Below are positions 24,742 to 31,438 of a DNA stretch of 33,339 nucleotides, piece by piece. Within the stretch, counting starts at the first letter, position 1; every line of letters begins with the position of its first letter. The notes under the pieces are model-generated. The model saw only the letters and a program-made list of their open reading frames with translations. It ran no database searches and had not been told where the DNA came from. The position numbers and the translations under genes are program-made. This DNA is from Planctomycetota bacterium (GTDB taxonomy: Bacteria; Planctomycetota; Planctomycetia; Pirellulales; UBA7805): the NCBI GenBank assembly GCA_003389215.1, contig QQVP01000040.1, positions 1 to 33,339 of the forward strand. Reading direction: 5' to 3'.

Positions 24742-26553
24742 CTACACTTTCTCGCTTTGTCCGCTGGCTACGTCAAACTCGGAAAGCGCCGGAATCAACA
24801 TCGCCAAGGTGGCGAATCCATAGGCGACCGTCGTGACCAGGAACACACCCAGCGTCTGTTGCTGGAAGAAACTCGTAATCGCCCAAAACGTGAGAAACGG
24901 ACACAGAAACGAGGCCCAAAACAACGCCCGCGACGCATGCCGCGCCCCAAGCGAGATATAGAGCCCCACACCGCCGCCCAGAATGAACGCCAGGAAGGGA
25001 GCCAACTGCGACTCGAACGAGCCTTGAAAGGCGACCATGATCCGCATGCAGATCGCCACGCCCAGGAACAAGAAGAAAACCGTTCCCAAACTGGTCCCCA
25101 TCGCGACGCGGGTCTGTTCGTGGATCAGCCCGCAATGGACCCCCAGCACCGCCACGAAGAAATCGAGCACCACCAGGCCGCCGCACAAGAAGATCGCCGA
25201 CTCGCCGCTGAGCAAACCAACCTGCCACAGCGCCCCGCACAACAGCAAGGGCAACACAACCATCTCCAGCGTGTTGAACAACACGCCGCCGAGCTTGCCG
25301 AAGATGATCTGCTTGGGGGTCAGTTCGGTCGCCAACAGCAAATCGAGCGTGCGACCGTCGCGTTCCGTGGAGAGCGACGTGACCGCCTGGGCGTTGATCA
25401 ACACCAGGCTTACGAAGAACAACATCGGCAACAGCGTCCAGGTGCCCGCGTCCAAGGTGAGTCGATCGACGGAAAGGATCGCCGCGGCCGCCAGCGCGAA
25501 CAAGACGACGTAGACGAGCCGCACCAGTAGTACCCGTCGTCCGTAGGCCCGCGTGCGAATCTCTCGCCAGGCCACCGGGTTGTTCCAGATCGGCCGCGAG
25601 GGCAGGGGAGCTGCGGCCGAAGTCGCCTCGGCGCCCGCGGCACCTCTGCGTGCCCAAGCTTCGGCATCTTCGTCATGCCCGTCGCGCCGATCGGGGTCGA
25701 GACGATCGGGGTCGGCCGCCGTGGGTCGCACGGCCCGCGAAGGATTCCACCGCCGCACGCGCCAGGTCGCCAGCCCGCTGGTCAGCAGCACAACCAAGCC
25801 CGCAAACGCGATAAAGCCACCGCCGGGCAACCCGGGCAACCGACCGAACAACGATCCGCCGGCGTCCTCGGCAAAGGGTCGCGTCGCTACGGCCAGCGCC
25901 TGCCAGGGGCTCAACACCGCCGCCCACGCGGCCACCGACCGGCCGGCCACGACCTCTTCTCCGGCGATCAGCACCGCCGCTTCCCAAATGCCCAGCCACA
26001 TCGTCACCACGAGCAACGTCAGGGCCAAAGACTGAAACGTCTTTTCCCGCCAGAAGGCAAGCATGCCGCCGACGCTGCCCGCCGCCACGGCCGCCGCCAC
26101 CGTCACGCAGAACATGCCCAGCACCTGGGCGATCTCGACGCCACCGAGCAGCGTCATCGCGAAGAACAGCGGCAACGAGGCGAAGAGCAACATCAACACG
26201 GTCAGCAAACTGGCGGCCAGCCGACCCAAGACCAGCTCGCGATTGCTCAGATCGGTGGTCAGCAGCAGGACCAACGTGCCACGATCCTTCTCGCGGGCCA
26301 CGGCCATGGCCACCGAGATCGCCGAGACGTACAGAGCCAGAATCAGCTGCAGCGGACTGAGCAACTGAAACAGGAACACCCCGAACCGCGACAGGTCGCC
26401 CAGCGTGCGGATCTCCTGGCTGCCGGAAAGCACCAGCCAGGCCGTGCACATCAGCACCAACAGCGCCCCCACGTACGTCGCCCGAGCCACGTAGTGCCGC
26501 GGCCGGCGGGGAGCGGTGACGGCCTCTCGGGCGAGAATGGGTCCAATGAACAA
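24742..26553 (-). CDS. Double-length ABC-2 type transporter permease
   Basis: This 603-aa integral membrane protein is built of two ABC-2 permease halves. Half one (~1-265) has about six helices and the cytoplasmic motif VAREKDRGTLVLLLTTDLSNRELVLGR. A ~65-residue charged linker follows (Asp/Arg/Ala-rich, 266-320). Half two (~321-603) opens PIWNNPVAWREIRTRAYG and repeats the motif as LSTERDGRTLDLLLATELTPKQIIFGK. The two REKDRGTL-type loops mark an internal duplication. It would form the membrane channel of an exporter, but no ATPase gene is adjacent. The start is a TTG (26553). No ATG precedes the first helix, and MFIGPILAREAVTAPRRPRHYVARA fits a permease N-terminus. Confidence 0.85.
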   Translation of the reverse strand: MFIGPILAREAVTAPRRPRHYVARATYVGALLVLMCTAWLVLSGSQEIRTLGDLSRFGVFLFQLLSPLQLILALYVSAISVAMAVAREKDRGTLVLLLTTDLSNRELVLGRLAASLLTVLMLLFASLPLFFAMTLLGGVEIAQVLGMFCVTVAAAVAAGSVGGMLAFWREKTFQSLALTLLVVTMWLGIWEAAVLIAGEEVVAGRSVAAWAAVLSPWQALAVATRPFAEDAGGSLFGRLPGLPGGGFIAFAGLVVLLTSGLATWRVRRWNPSRAVRPTAADPDRLDPDRRDGHDEDAEAWARRGAAGAEATSAAAPLPSRPIWNNPVAWREIRTRAYGRRVLLVRLVYVVLFALAAAAILSVDRLTLDAGTWTLLPMLFFVSLVLINAQAVTSLSTERDGRTLDLLLATELTPKQIIFGKLGGVLFNTLEMVVLPLLLCGALWQVGLLSGESAIFLCGGLVVLDFFVAVLGVHCGLIHEQTRVAMGTSLGTVFFLFLGVAICMRIMVAFQGSFESQLAPFLAFILGGGVGLYISLGARHASRALFWASFLCPFLTFWAITSFFQQQTLGVFLVTTVAYGFATLAMLIPALSEFDVASGQSEKV

Positions 26554-26964
26554 GGCGGCTATCCGGGGCTGAGTGGGGCCGTAAATGGTCGCTGAGGGTC
26601 GTCTACGGGCTGATTTCGCAGTTCTGAGGCCGCGCCAAGACCTACGTTTTACGGCCGGATCGGGTTCACATCCGGGCCGAAAACAGCATTACAAACACTT
26701 TTCAATAAACAACTTGCGTCAATCATTGAACGCACGGCGGCCGCGACTTCCGGGGCACCGCAGGGCGCCAAGAACAGCTACTCAAGAAAATTGGTCCATT
26801 TTCCCCCAATTACTTGCGACACCCTGCACATTCAAATAGGATGAGACGAGTGTCATAGGGAGATCGGGCGAGCCGAGCAGCGGTTCGTCGCCGCGATCCG
26901 TGCACAGCACCGAGGTAAGGCTAATAACAGCAAGCGACGCGACTATTCGCAAGGTGAGTGGCCA
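26554..26964. other. Divergent intergenic region, permease / sigma-54 activator
   Basis: This 411-bp region lies between divergent genes and is more AT-rich in its middle (26680-26730) than its surroundings. It holds the activator promoter (26814-26842) and an inverted repeat GGCCGGAT / ATCC-GGGCC (26653-26678, one bulged G). An imperfect palindrome GCGTCAATCATTGAACGC lies near 26714-26731. I see no TGGCAC-N5-TTGC sigma-54 promoter. The permease promoter is not clear. Confidence 0.5.
26814..26842 (+). promoter_or_regulatory. Promoter of the sigma-54 activator gene
   Basis: -35 TTGCGA (26814-26819), 17-bp spacer, -10 TAGGAT (26837-26842). Transcription would start near 26850, giving a leader of about 115 nt. 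The -35 hexamer is the same as for recA and the PfkB gene. Confidence 0.5.
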
Positions 26965-28026
26965 GTGAAAGCTATCGTTGGTAGATCGTATTGGACCCGG
27001 CAAATTCGCGAAACCATCGAGCGAATTGCTCCTCACACTTCTAGCGTCCTCATTACAGGACCGAGCGGAACGGGCAAAGAACTGATTGCCCGGTCGATTC
27101 ACGACCAGAGTCCGCGAGCGACCGGCCCCTTCATCCCGGTCGATTGTGCGTCGGTACCCGGCAGCCTCTTTGCCAGTCAGCTCTTTGGACACACCAAGGG
27201 TGCTTTTACCGGTGCCGTGGGTGCCTCGCTGGGCAGCTTTCGGGCGGCCAGTGGCGGGACGATCTTCCTCGACGAAGTGGGCGAACTCGATCTGGAACTG
27301 CAAGCCAAGTTGCTGCGGGTCATTCAGCAGCGACAAGTCGTTCCGGTCGGCGGACACGATCCCGAGCCGATCGACGTGCGAATCATTGCCGCCACGAATC
27401 GCGACCTGGCCGCTGAAGTCAAAGCCGGTCGTTTCCGCCTCGATCTGTTCTATCGTCTCGACGTGATCTCGATCGAGACCAAGGCCCTTCAAGACCGCCG
27501 CGAGGACATCGCCCCGCTGGCCGAGTTCTTCATCGAGCAAGTCTCGCGCGAACAGGGCGTGCCGCCGAAGCGCCTTTCGCCAGCCGCCGTCCGCGCCATC
27601 GAATCGTTCGACTGGCCCGGCAATGTGCGACAGCTACAGAACATCCTCGAGCGTTCGATCGTACTCAGCGAAGGCGAAGAGATCGACGCCGATTTCATCC
27701 CGCAGGAAATCGCCGCGGCAGCCCAACCCGACTTACAGCCCACCGGCGATACAATTTCCACACCGAACCACCAGGTGAACACGCCCGCGGCGGCCACCAA
27801 CGCCGAAGGCTATCCGGCCGACTGGCAATCACTGGAAGACAACGAGCGGCTCCATCTGCAACGCACGCTCGAGCTGACCGGCTTCAATCAGAGTGCCGCG
27901 GCGCGGTTGCTCAACATCGACTACCGCCTGCTGTTGCGGCGGATCAAGAAGTACGGCCTCAAGCCAGCCGGCGGTGCCGGCGGCAACGGCAACCGACCGC
28001 GCGTCGCCGCGGCTCATGGCGGCTAA
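26965..28026 (+). CDS. Sigma-54-dependent transcriptional activator, PspF-like layout
   Basis: This 353-aa bacterial enhancer-binding protein has its AAA+ domain at ~1-235, with Walker A GPSGTGKE (32-39), the sigma-54-contacting loop GAFTGA (79-84), Walker B TIFLDE (99-104) and FDWPGNVRQLQN near 210. A low-complexity linker (~250-280) precedes a Fis-type helix-turn-helix DNA-binding domain (~290-330, TGFNQSAAARLLNIDYRLLLRRIKKYG). There is no receiver, GAF or PAS domain, so its activity is presumably set by a partner protein or by expression, as for PspF. It starts with GTG after AAGGTGAG. Its target promoters are not visible in this window. Confidence 0.93.
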   Translation: MKAIVGRSYWTRQIRETIERIAPHTSSVLITGPSGTGKELIARSIHDQSPRATGPFIPVDCASVPGSLFASQLFGHTKGAFTGAVGASLGSFRAASGGTIFLDEVGELDLELQAKLLRVIQQRQVVPVGGHDPEPIDVRIIAATNRDLAAEVKAGRFRLDLFYRLDVISIETKALQDRREDIAPLAEFFIEQVSREQGVPPKRLSPAAVRAIESFDWPGNVRQLQNILERSIVLSEGEEIDADFIPQEIAAAAQPDLQPTGDTISTPNHQVNTPAAATNAEGYPADWQSLEDNERLHLQRTLELTGFNQSAAARLLNIDYRLLLRRIKKYGLKPAGGAGGNGNRPRVAAAHGG

Positions 28027-28073
28027 CGTGGCCCTCGGCGGCTGACTCTTCCAGCCAAACACCGACCGCGCAC

Positions 28074-28118
28074 AAAAAAAGGTCATGGCAAGTCGTTCCG
28101 TCGTTCTTACCATGACCT
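28074..28118 (-). terminator. Terminator-like hairpin with U7, no obvious gene
   Basis: Stem AGGTCATGG / CCATGACCT (9 bp; inner AAG/CTT pairs after one mismatch) is followed on the minus strand by seven U residues (28080-28074). No minus-strand gene ends directly before it. The nearest, at 28401, already has its own terminator. On the plus strand, 54 nt after the activator stop, it lacks a U-tract. Confidence 0.6.
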
Positions 28119-28129
28119 CTATCCTGAAA

Positions 28130-28149
28130 ACGGGGCTGCGCGACCCCGT
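28130..28149 (-). terminator. Short terminator-like hairpin
   Basis: ACGGGG / CCCCGT arms (6 bp, 8-nt loop), followed on the minus strand by UUUC. It is a weaker terminator candidate between the two stronger ones. Confidence 0.4.
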
Positions 28150-28279
28150 CCTCGGTGACTCTCTTGTATCTCTCATCATCGGCTGCCGGCCGCGCGCGGC
28201 TCTAGCGGTTCTGACAAAATTACCGGAACCGCGGCGTTCCTCGCCCGTGTCATGGCAAAGTCTGACGCCTGGGTAAGCG

Positions 28280-28312
28280 AAAAAACGGGCGAGCCCCAAA
28301 GGACTCGCCCGT
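28280..28312 (-). terminator. Intrinsic terminator of the second cysteine-rich gene
   Basis: Arms ACGGGCGAG / CTCGCCCGT extend to a 12-bp stem with a 4-nt loop. Six U residues follow on the minus strand (28285-28280). It lies ~88 nt past the stop at 28401. Confidence 0.8.
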
Positions 28313-28400
28313 CGTTTGCTCGATTGGCTTCAACCCCCAGACCGCACTCCCCAGTAGGTCCCGTTGTCGAAGAATCGAGTGTCGCTTCGCGAGTTTGCTG

Positions 28401-28988
28401 TTAACGATCGCCCAGGAAGGGGAACATCAATCCGGTCGGCACGATCGCCTCGGTCGGCGGCAGAATGCGACGAAACTGGGCGGCGGGTCCGCTCGGTTGC
28501 GGCGGGGCCGAAGTCGCCTCGGCCGGCACCGGCACGATCTCCGAACCCACTCCCTCGGTCGCTGGAAAGCTCAGCTCGTGAGCCGTGCCGTGGCCGCACT
28601 CGGTTTCGCAGCCAGAACGCTTCTGGAACAGCCCACACGGATCGAGGCACTTCGGCATTTTCAACTTGCAGTCGGAAAACAGCGGCTTGCGGCACCCGCA
28701 AGACTTCCACAGGCTGCCACTGAACAGGCCGCAACCGCGCGACTTCTCGCACTCGCAGGCCGGAGCCGCCTGGCAACCACAGCTGGCCGCGGGGGCACAA
28801 CTGGTGCAGCCGTGTTCCGGCAGCGTGATGAAGCTGTCGGCACCGTGATAGGCCTTGTGGTAGCTGGTGCTCATGTACGGATGGCCCTGAACGTGCATGT
28901 TGTCGTCGCCGGCAAACAGGCCTCCGGCCAACGCGGGCGAGGCCGCGGCGGCCAGCAACAGGGCAATGCAAATCGTGAACTGCTTCAT
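28401..28988 (-). CDS. Secreted cysteine-rich protein (second)
   Basis: This 195-aa exported protein has a clear signal peptide (MKQFTICIALLLAAAASPALA, cut after ALA at residue 21). The mature N-terminus is His/Gly/Tyr-rich (NMHVQGHPYMSTSYHKAYHG). The central Cys-rich part (~55-130) has about 14 cysteines in CTSC, CGC, CEC and CGCR patterns. A Pro/Glu-rich C-terminal tail lacks Cys and ends PTGLMFPFLGDR. The overall style resembles the protein at 0.2-0.7 kb but the sequences do not align throughout. The ATG at 28988 is chosen because AGGAGATG lies ~9 nt before it. The upstream 55 residues of the open frame are Thr/Arg-rich and not signal-like. A structural or metal-binding envelope role is likely, unproven. 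Confidence 0.8.
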   Translation of the reverse strand: MKQFTICIALLLAAAASPALAGGLFAGDDNMHVQGHPYMSTSYHKAYHGADSFITLPEHGCTSCAPAASCGCQAAPACECEKSRGCGLFSGSLWKSCGCRKPLFSDCKLKMPKCLDPCGLFQKRSGCETECGHGTAHELSFPATEGVGSEIVPVPAEATSAPPQPSGPAAQFRRILPPTEAIVPTGLMFPFLGDR

Positions 28989-29428
28989 GGCTCTCATCTC
29001 CTGGGGCCCGGTTCGCGTCGATCTCCGACCGCCCGCGGCCACGCTCTTGTCCCGTGTTTCTACTTGCTGCAAACTTGATCTCGCCGCGACGGTGGTCGTC
29101 GTCGCTGGCGTGTCGCTCACCGCAGCCAGATCGCCGCTGCGAGGGTGAGCCAAAGCCGTCAGCCCAAAAAAGCCGTCGACAAGGAACCGAGTAGGGTGGA
29201 AACCTGATCCACATAACGCACGGGTTGGTTACCGTGGTGGTATTGCCGACGTGGCTCTTTGGAAACATGCGTCAGCTCGGCGTGTTGTGCAAACGCCACC
29301 GGCAAGATTTTCCGCAACTTCCCCGACCACGCAGTCGGCACGAACGGCACACGCCGCACAACCGGACCAAGGCCGCGCGGGCCGGTAGAATCACTGCCTA
29401 TATATAGATGTCTAGACGCGAGAGAAGC
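28989..29428. other. Divergent intergenic region
   Basis: This 440-bp region lies between the minus-strand cysteine-rich gene and the plus-strand membrane gene. It contains a bulged hairpin (29115-29150), a spaced direct repeat of GCCGTC flanking an A6 run (near 29170-29186) and an AT-rich TATATATA box (near 29399-29406) ahead of the plus-strand gene. I see no gene in it. Confidence 0.5.
29115..29150 (-). other. Bulged hairpin upstream of the cysteine-rich gene
   Basis: GCTCACCGCAGC (29115-29126) pairs with GCTGC-GAG-GGTGAGC (29136-29150), a 12-bp stem with a 3-nt bulge. It lies ~127 nt upstream of the minus-strand start, possibly in its leader. Confidence 0.3.
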
Positions 29429-29482
29429 ATGAACGTGAAGCCGTCACCGCCGCGGCCGCCGAGCGAGGCCCCCCTTTGTTAG
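29429..29482 (+). CDS. Short Pro-rich ORF: leader peptide or frameshifted gene start
   Basis: ATG at 29429 opens a 17-codon frame encoding MNVKPSPPRPPSEAPLC, with a GAGAG element just upstream. Its TAG overlaps the TTG used to open the next frame. Near its end is a C6 run (29469-29474). One extra C there would join this frame to the downstream membrane gene, giving ...SEAPPLLVALSTIF. It is either a translationally coupled leader peptide or the real start of the next gene broken by an indel in the C-run. Confidence 0.4.
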   Translation: MNVKPSPPRPPSEAPLC

Positions 29483-30543
29483 TCGCGCTCAGCACGATCT
29501 TCGCCGTCGCGGCCCTGGCCGGCATGTTCTGGCGACGTTCGCGCCTGGCGGGAACCACGCTGCTCGCGCCGTGGTGGTGGGCGCTGCTCGCCGTGGCGAG
29601 CGTCGCGCTGGTCGAGCTAGGGCCACGATTCGCACCGTCGGCGGCCGGCTGGCTGGGCCAATCCGCGACGCGCTACACCGCCTATGTGGCGATGCTCTGC
29701 CCGAGCATGGCGATCCTGGGGGCCAAGCGACCACAGGATCGCCCTTGGCAGGCGATCGTCTTGTCGCTGTGGGCGATTCTGCTCGTGCCCGTCTTCTCGT
29801 CGCTGTTCTTTGCCGGCGGTCAGCTCCGCGTCGAGTCGCTCTGGTCTTGGTTCCTGCCGATCCTGATATTGGTCGGGCTGCTGAACCCACTTCCCACCCG
29901 CCAGGCGATCGCCGGCCTGCTGGTCGCGCTGGCCCAACTTGTCGCCCTGGGCGAGTTCCTGCCCGGCGTGTCGACGCGGCTGGAAGACAACGAGTCGCTC
30001 GGCGCGTGGACCAGCCAATACCGTACGCCGCTTGTGCTCGGGTTGCTGGCCGCGGCGATCGCGGCGGTCCACCTCCGCGCCCGCATGACGACTGCCCGGC
30101 GCCGACAAATCGCGAGGCAGGCCGCCGCGACGTCGGCGGAGCTGGCCGGCTTGAGTCTCGTGTGGCGCGACTTCCGCGACGCCTTCGGCTCCCTGTGGGC
30201 CTTGCGGCTGGCCGAGCGGGTCAACGACAGCGCGACACGTTATGATTGGAGCGTGCGGCTGCAGTGGGACGGCTTCGAGCCAGTACCGCCTCAGAAAGAT
30301 CGCACACCGGAAGACGATCGTGCGGCGGAAGTGCCCGAACTGTCGAACGTGCCAGAGCCGTCGAACGTGCCAGAGCCGTCGAAAGCGGTAGAGCCGGGCG
30401 GCTCGTCGGCCCCCACGGCGCAAACGCTCACCGCGATCGAGTCGAGCCTCCGCGTGTTGCTGCGCCGCTTCGTCTCGCCCGAGTGGATCGACGCACGACT
30501 GGCGACGGCCGCGCAAACGCTCGCGTCAAGGGACCGGCCCTGA
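29476..30543 (+). CDS. Membrane protein of unknown function, 5' end uncertain
   Basis: At least 355 aa from the TTG at 29476. There are six to seven hydrophobic helices (~1-20, ~30-46, ~64-78, ~88-113, ~120-155, ~180-200). A soluble C-terminal region (~205-355) contains AELAGLSLVWRDFRDAFGSLWALRLAERVN. It is followed by a short SNVPEP tandem repeat (289-306) and a Leu/Arg-rich helix. No family recognised. The TTG start has no ribosome site of its own, and the C-run just upstream suggests that the true N-terminus is MNVKPSPPRPPSEAP in another frame. The ydcF-like gene starts 12 bp after its stop, so the two form an operon. Confidence 0.7.
   Translation: MLVALSTIFAVAALAGMFWRRSRLAGTTLLAPWWWALLAVASVALVELGPRFAPSAAGWLGQSATRYTAYVAMLCPSMAILGAKRPQDRPWQAIVLSLWAILLVPVFSSLFFAGGQLRVESLWSWFLPILILVGLLNPLPTRQAIAGLLVALAQLVALGEFLPGVSTRLEDNESLGAWTSQYRTPLVLGLLAAAIAAVHLRARMTTARRRQIARQAAATSAELAGLSLVWRDFRDAFGSLWALRLAERVNDSATRYDWSVRLQWDGFEPVPPQKDRTPEDDRAAEVPELSNVPEPSNVPEPSKAVEPGGSSAPTAQTLTAIESSLRVLLRRFVSPEWIDARLATAAQTLASRDRP
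30343..30396 (+). repeat. 18-bp tandem repeat inside the membrane-protein gene
   Basis: TCGAACGTGCCAGAGCCG occurs exactly twice (30343-30360, 30361-30378), followed by a degenerate third copy (30379-30396). It encodes SNVPEP, SNVPEP and SKAVEP, in frame, so the length can vary without harming the frame. Confidence 0.8.
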
Positions 30544-30555
30544 GGACTTGCCACG

Positions 30556-31326
30556 ATGTACGAAATCATCAACCTGTTGCTGCGGCCCTACTTTGTCCTG
30601 TTGGCCGCGATCGCCATCGGCGTATTGGTCGTCCTGTTCCGCGGCACGGTCCGGCGGCGCTGGAAGCTCCTGCTCGTGCTGGCCGTGGCCTCACTCATCG
30701 CCATGAGCACGCCGGTGGTCACCTACTTCACGCTCGGCACGCTCGAGTGGCGCTATCCCCCCGTCACCGAGCGGCCGGCCGACCTCGACGCGATCGTGAT
30801 CCTCTCGGCCGGCATCTATCCGCCCGACGCGGTCCGGCCCGCGGCCGTGTTGGGCGAGCGGACGATCAATCGCTGCCTGCGGGGTGCCGAGCTGTTTGCC
30901 CAAGGCGAACCCTGTCCGATCGTCGTCGCCGGCGGCCGGGTCGATCCGGAACGCGCGGGCCCCACCTTGGCCGGCGCCATGGTCGACCTGATGCACGGAC
31001 AGTTCGGCATCGCCCGCGAGCACTTCCTGGTCGAAGAGACCTCGCGGACGACCCACGAGAACGCGGTCAACTGTAGCGAGATGCTGCGCAAGCGAAATCT
31101 GCAGCGGGTCGCCCTGGTGACCGATGCCACGCACATGCATCGCGCCGTGCTTTGCTTTCGCAAGCAGGGTCTCGACGTGATTCCCATCGCCTGCTCGCAT
31201 CGCGCCACGGAACTGACTTGGGAACTCGACGACTTTCTGCCCAACCCCGGCGACGCGGTGCGGAACCAGGCCGTCTTTCACGAGTACCTCGGCATGCTCT
31301 GGTACTACTTCCAAGGTCGCATCTAG
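30556..31326 (+). CDS. DUF218 / YdcF-ElyC-SanA family membrane-anchored protein
   Basis: This 256-aa protein has two N-terminal transmembrane helices (~8-28 and ~36-58) followed by a DUF218 domain (~75-250). The domain shows the family pattern: DAIVILSAGIYP, a PIVVAGGRV strand, EETSRTTHENAVN and LVTDATHMHRAVLCFRKQG. YdcF binds S-adenosylmethionine in vitro, and ElyC/SanA members affect peptidoglycan and envelope integrity in E. coli. The biochemical reaction is unknown. The soluble domain should face the periplasm if it follows ElyC topology. An AGGA ribosome site lies ~9 nt before the ATG. It is cotranscribed with the preceding membrane gene. Confidence 0.88.
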   Translation: MYEIINLLLRPYFVLLAAIAIGVLVVLFRGTVRRRWKLLLVLAVASLIAMSTPVVTYFTLGTLEWRYPPVTERPADLDAIVILSAGIYPPDAVRPAAVLGERTINRCLRGAELFAQGEPCPIVVAGGRVDPERAGPTLAGAMVDLMHGQFGIAREHFLVEETSRTTHENAVNCSEMLRKRNLQRVALVTDATHMHRAVLCFRKQGLDVIPIACSHRATELTWELDDFLPNPGDAVRNQAVFHEYLGMLWYYFQGRI

Positions 31327-31389
31327 CGCGCCGCCCGCAGCAATCCCGGGCAACAAGCGACTGCGGCTGATCCGAAGGGCACCGGCACC

Positions 31390-31395
31390 TATAAT
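31390..31395 (+). promoter_or_regulatory. -10 box of the kinase gene
   Basis: A perfect TATAAT about 44 bp before the kinase ATG. At 17-bp spacing the -35 is only CTGATC (31367-31372). It suggests the kinase is transcribed separately from ydcF. Confidence 0.45.
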
Positions 31396-31438
31396 CGAGC
31401 GTTAGGGAGACCGCCCGCTCTTAGCCCTGCCCAACCTC

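Larger units (their letters stand above)
28027..28400 (-). other. Structured intergenic block with three minus-strand terminator-like hairpins
   Basis: This 374-bp region lies between the stops of convergent genes. It holds three hairpins each followed on the minus strand by U residues (28280-28312, 28130-28149, 28074-28118). Between them are a CGGTTC/GAACCG stem (28206-28211, 28226-28231) and the 12-bp palindrome GCCGCGCGCGGC (28189-28200). Only the first hairpin is needed by the cysteine-rich gene. The rest may mark a small minus-strand RNA or a read-through tail. No coding frame is supported. Confidence 0.45.
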
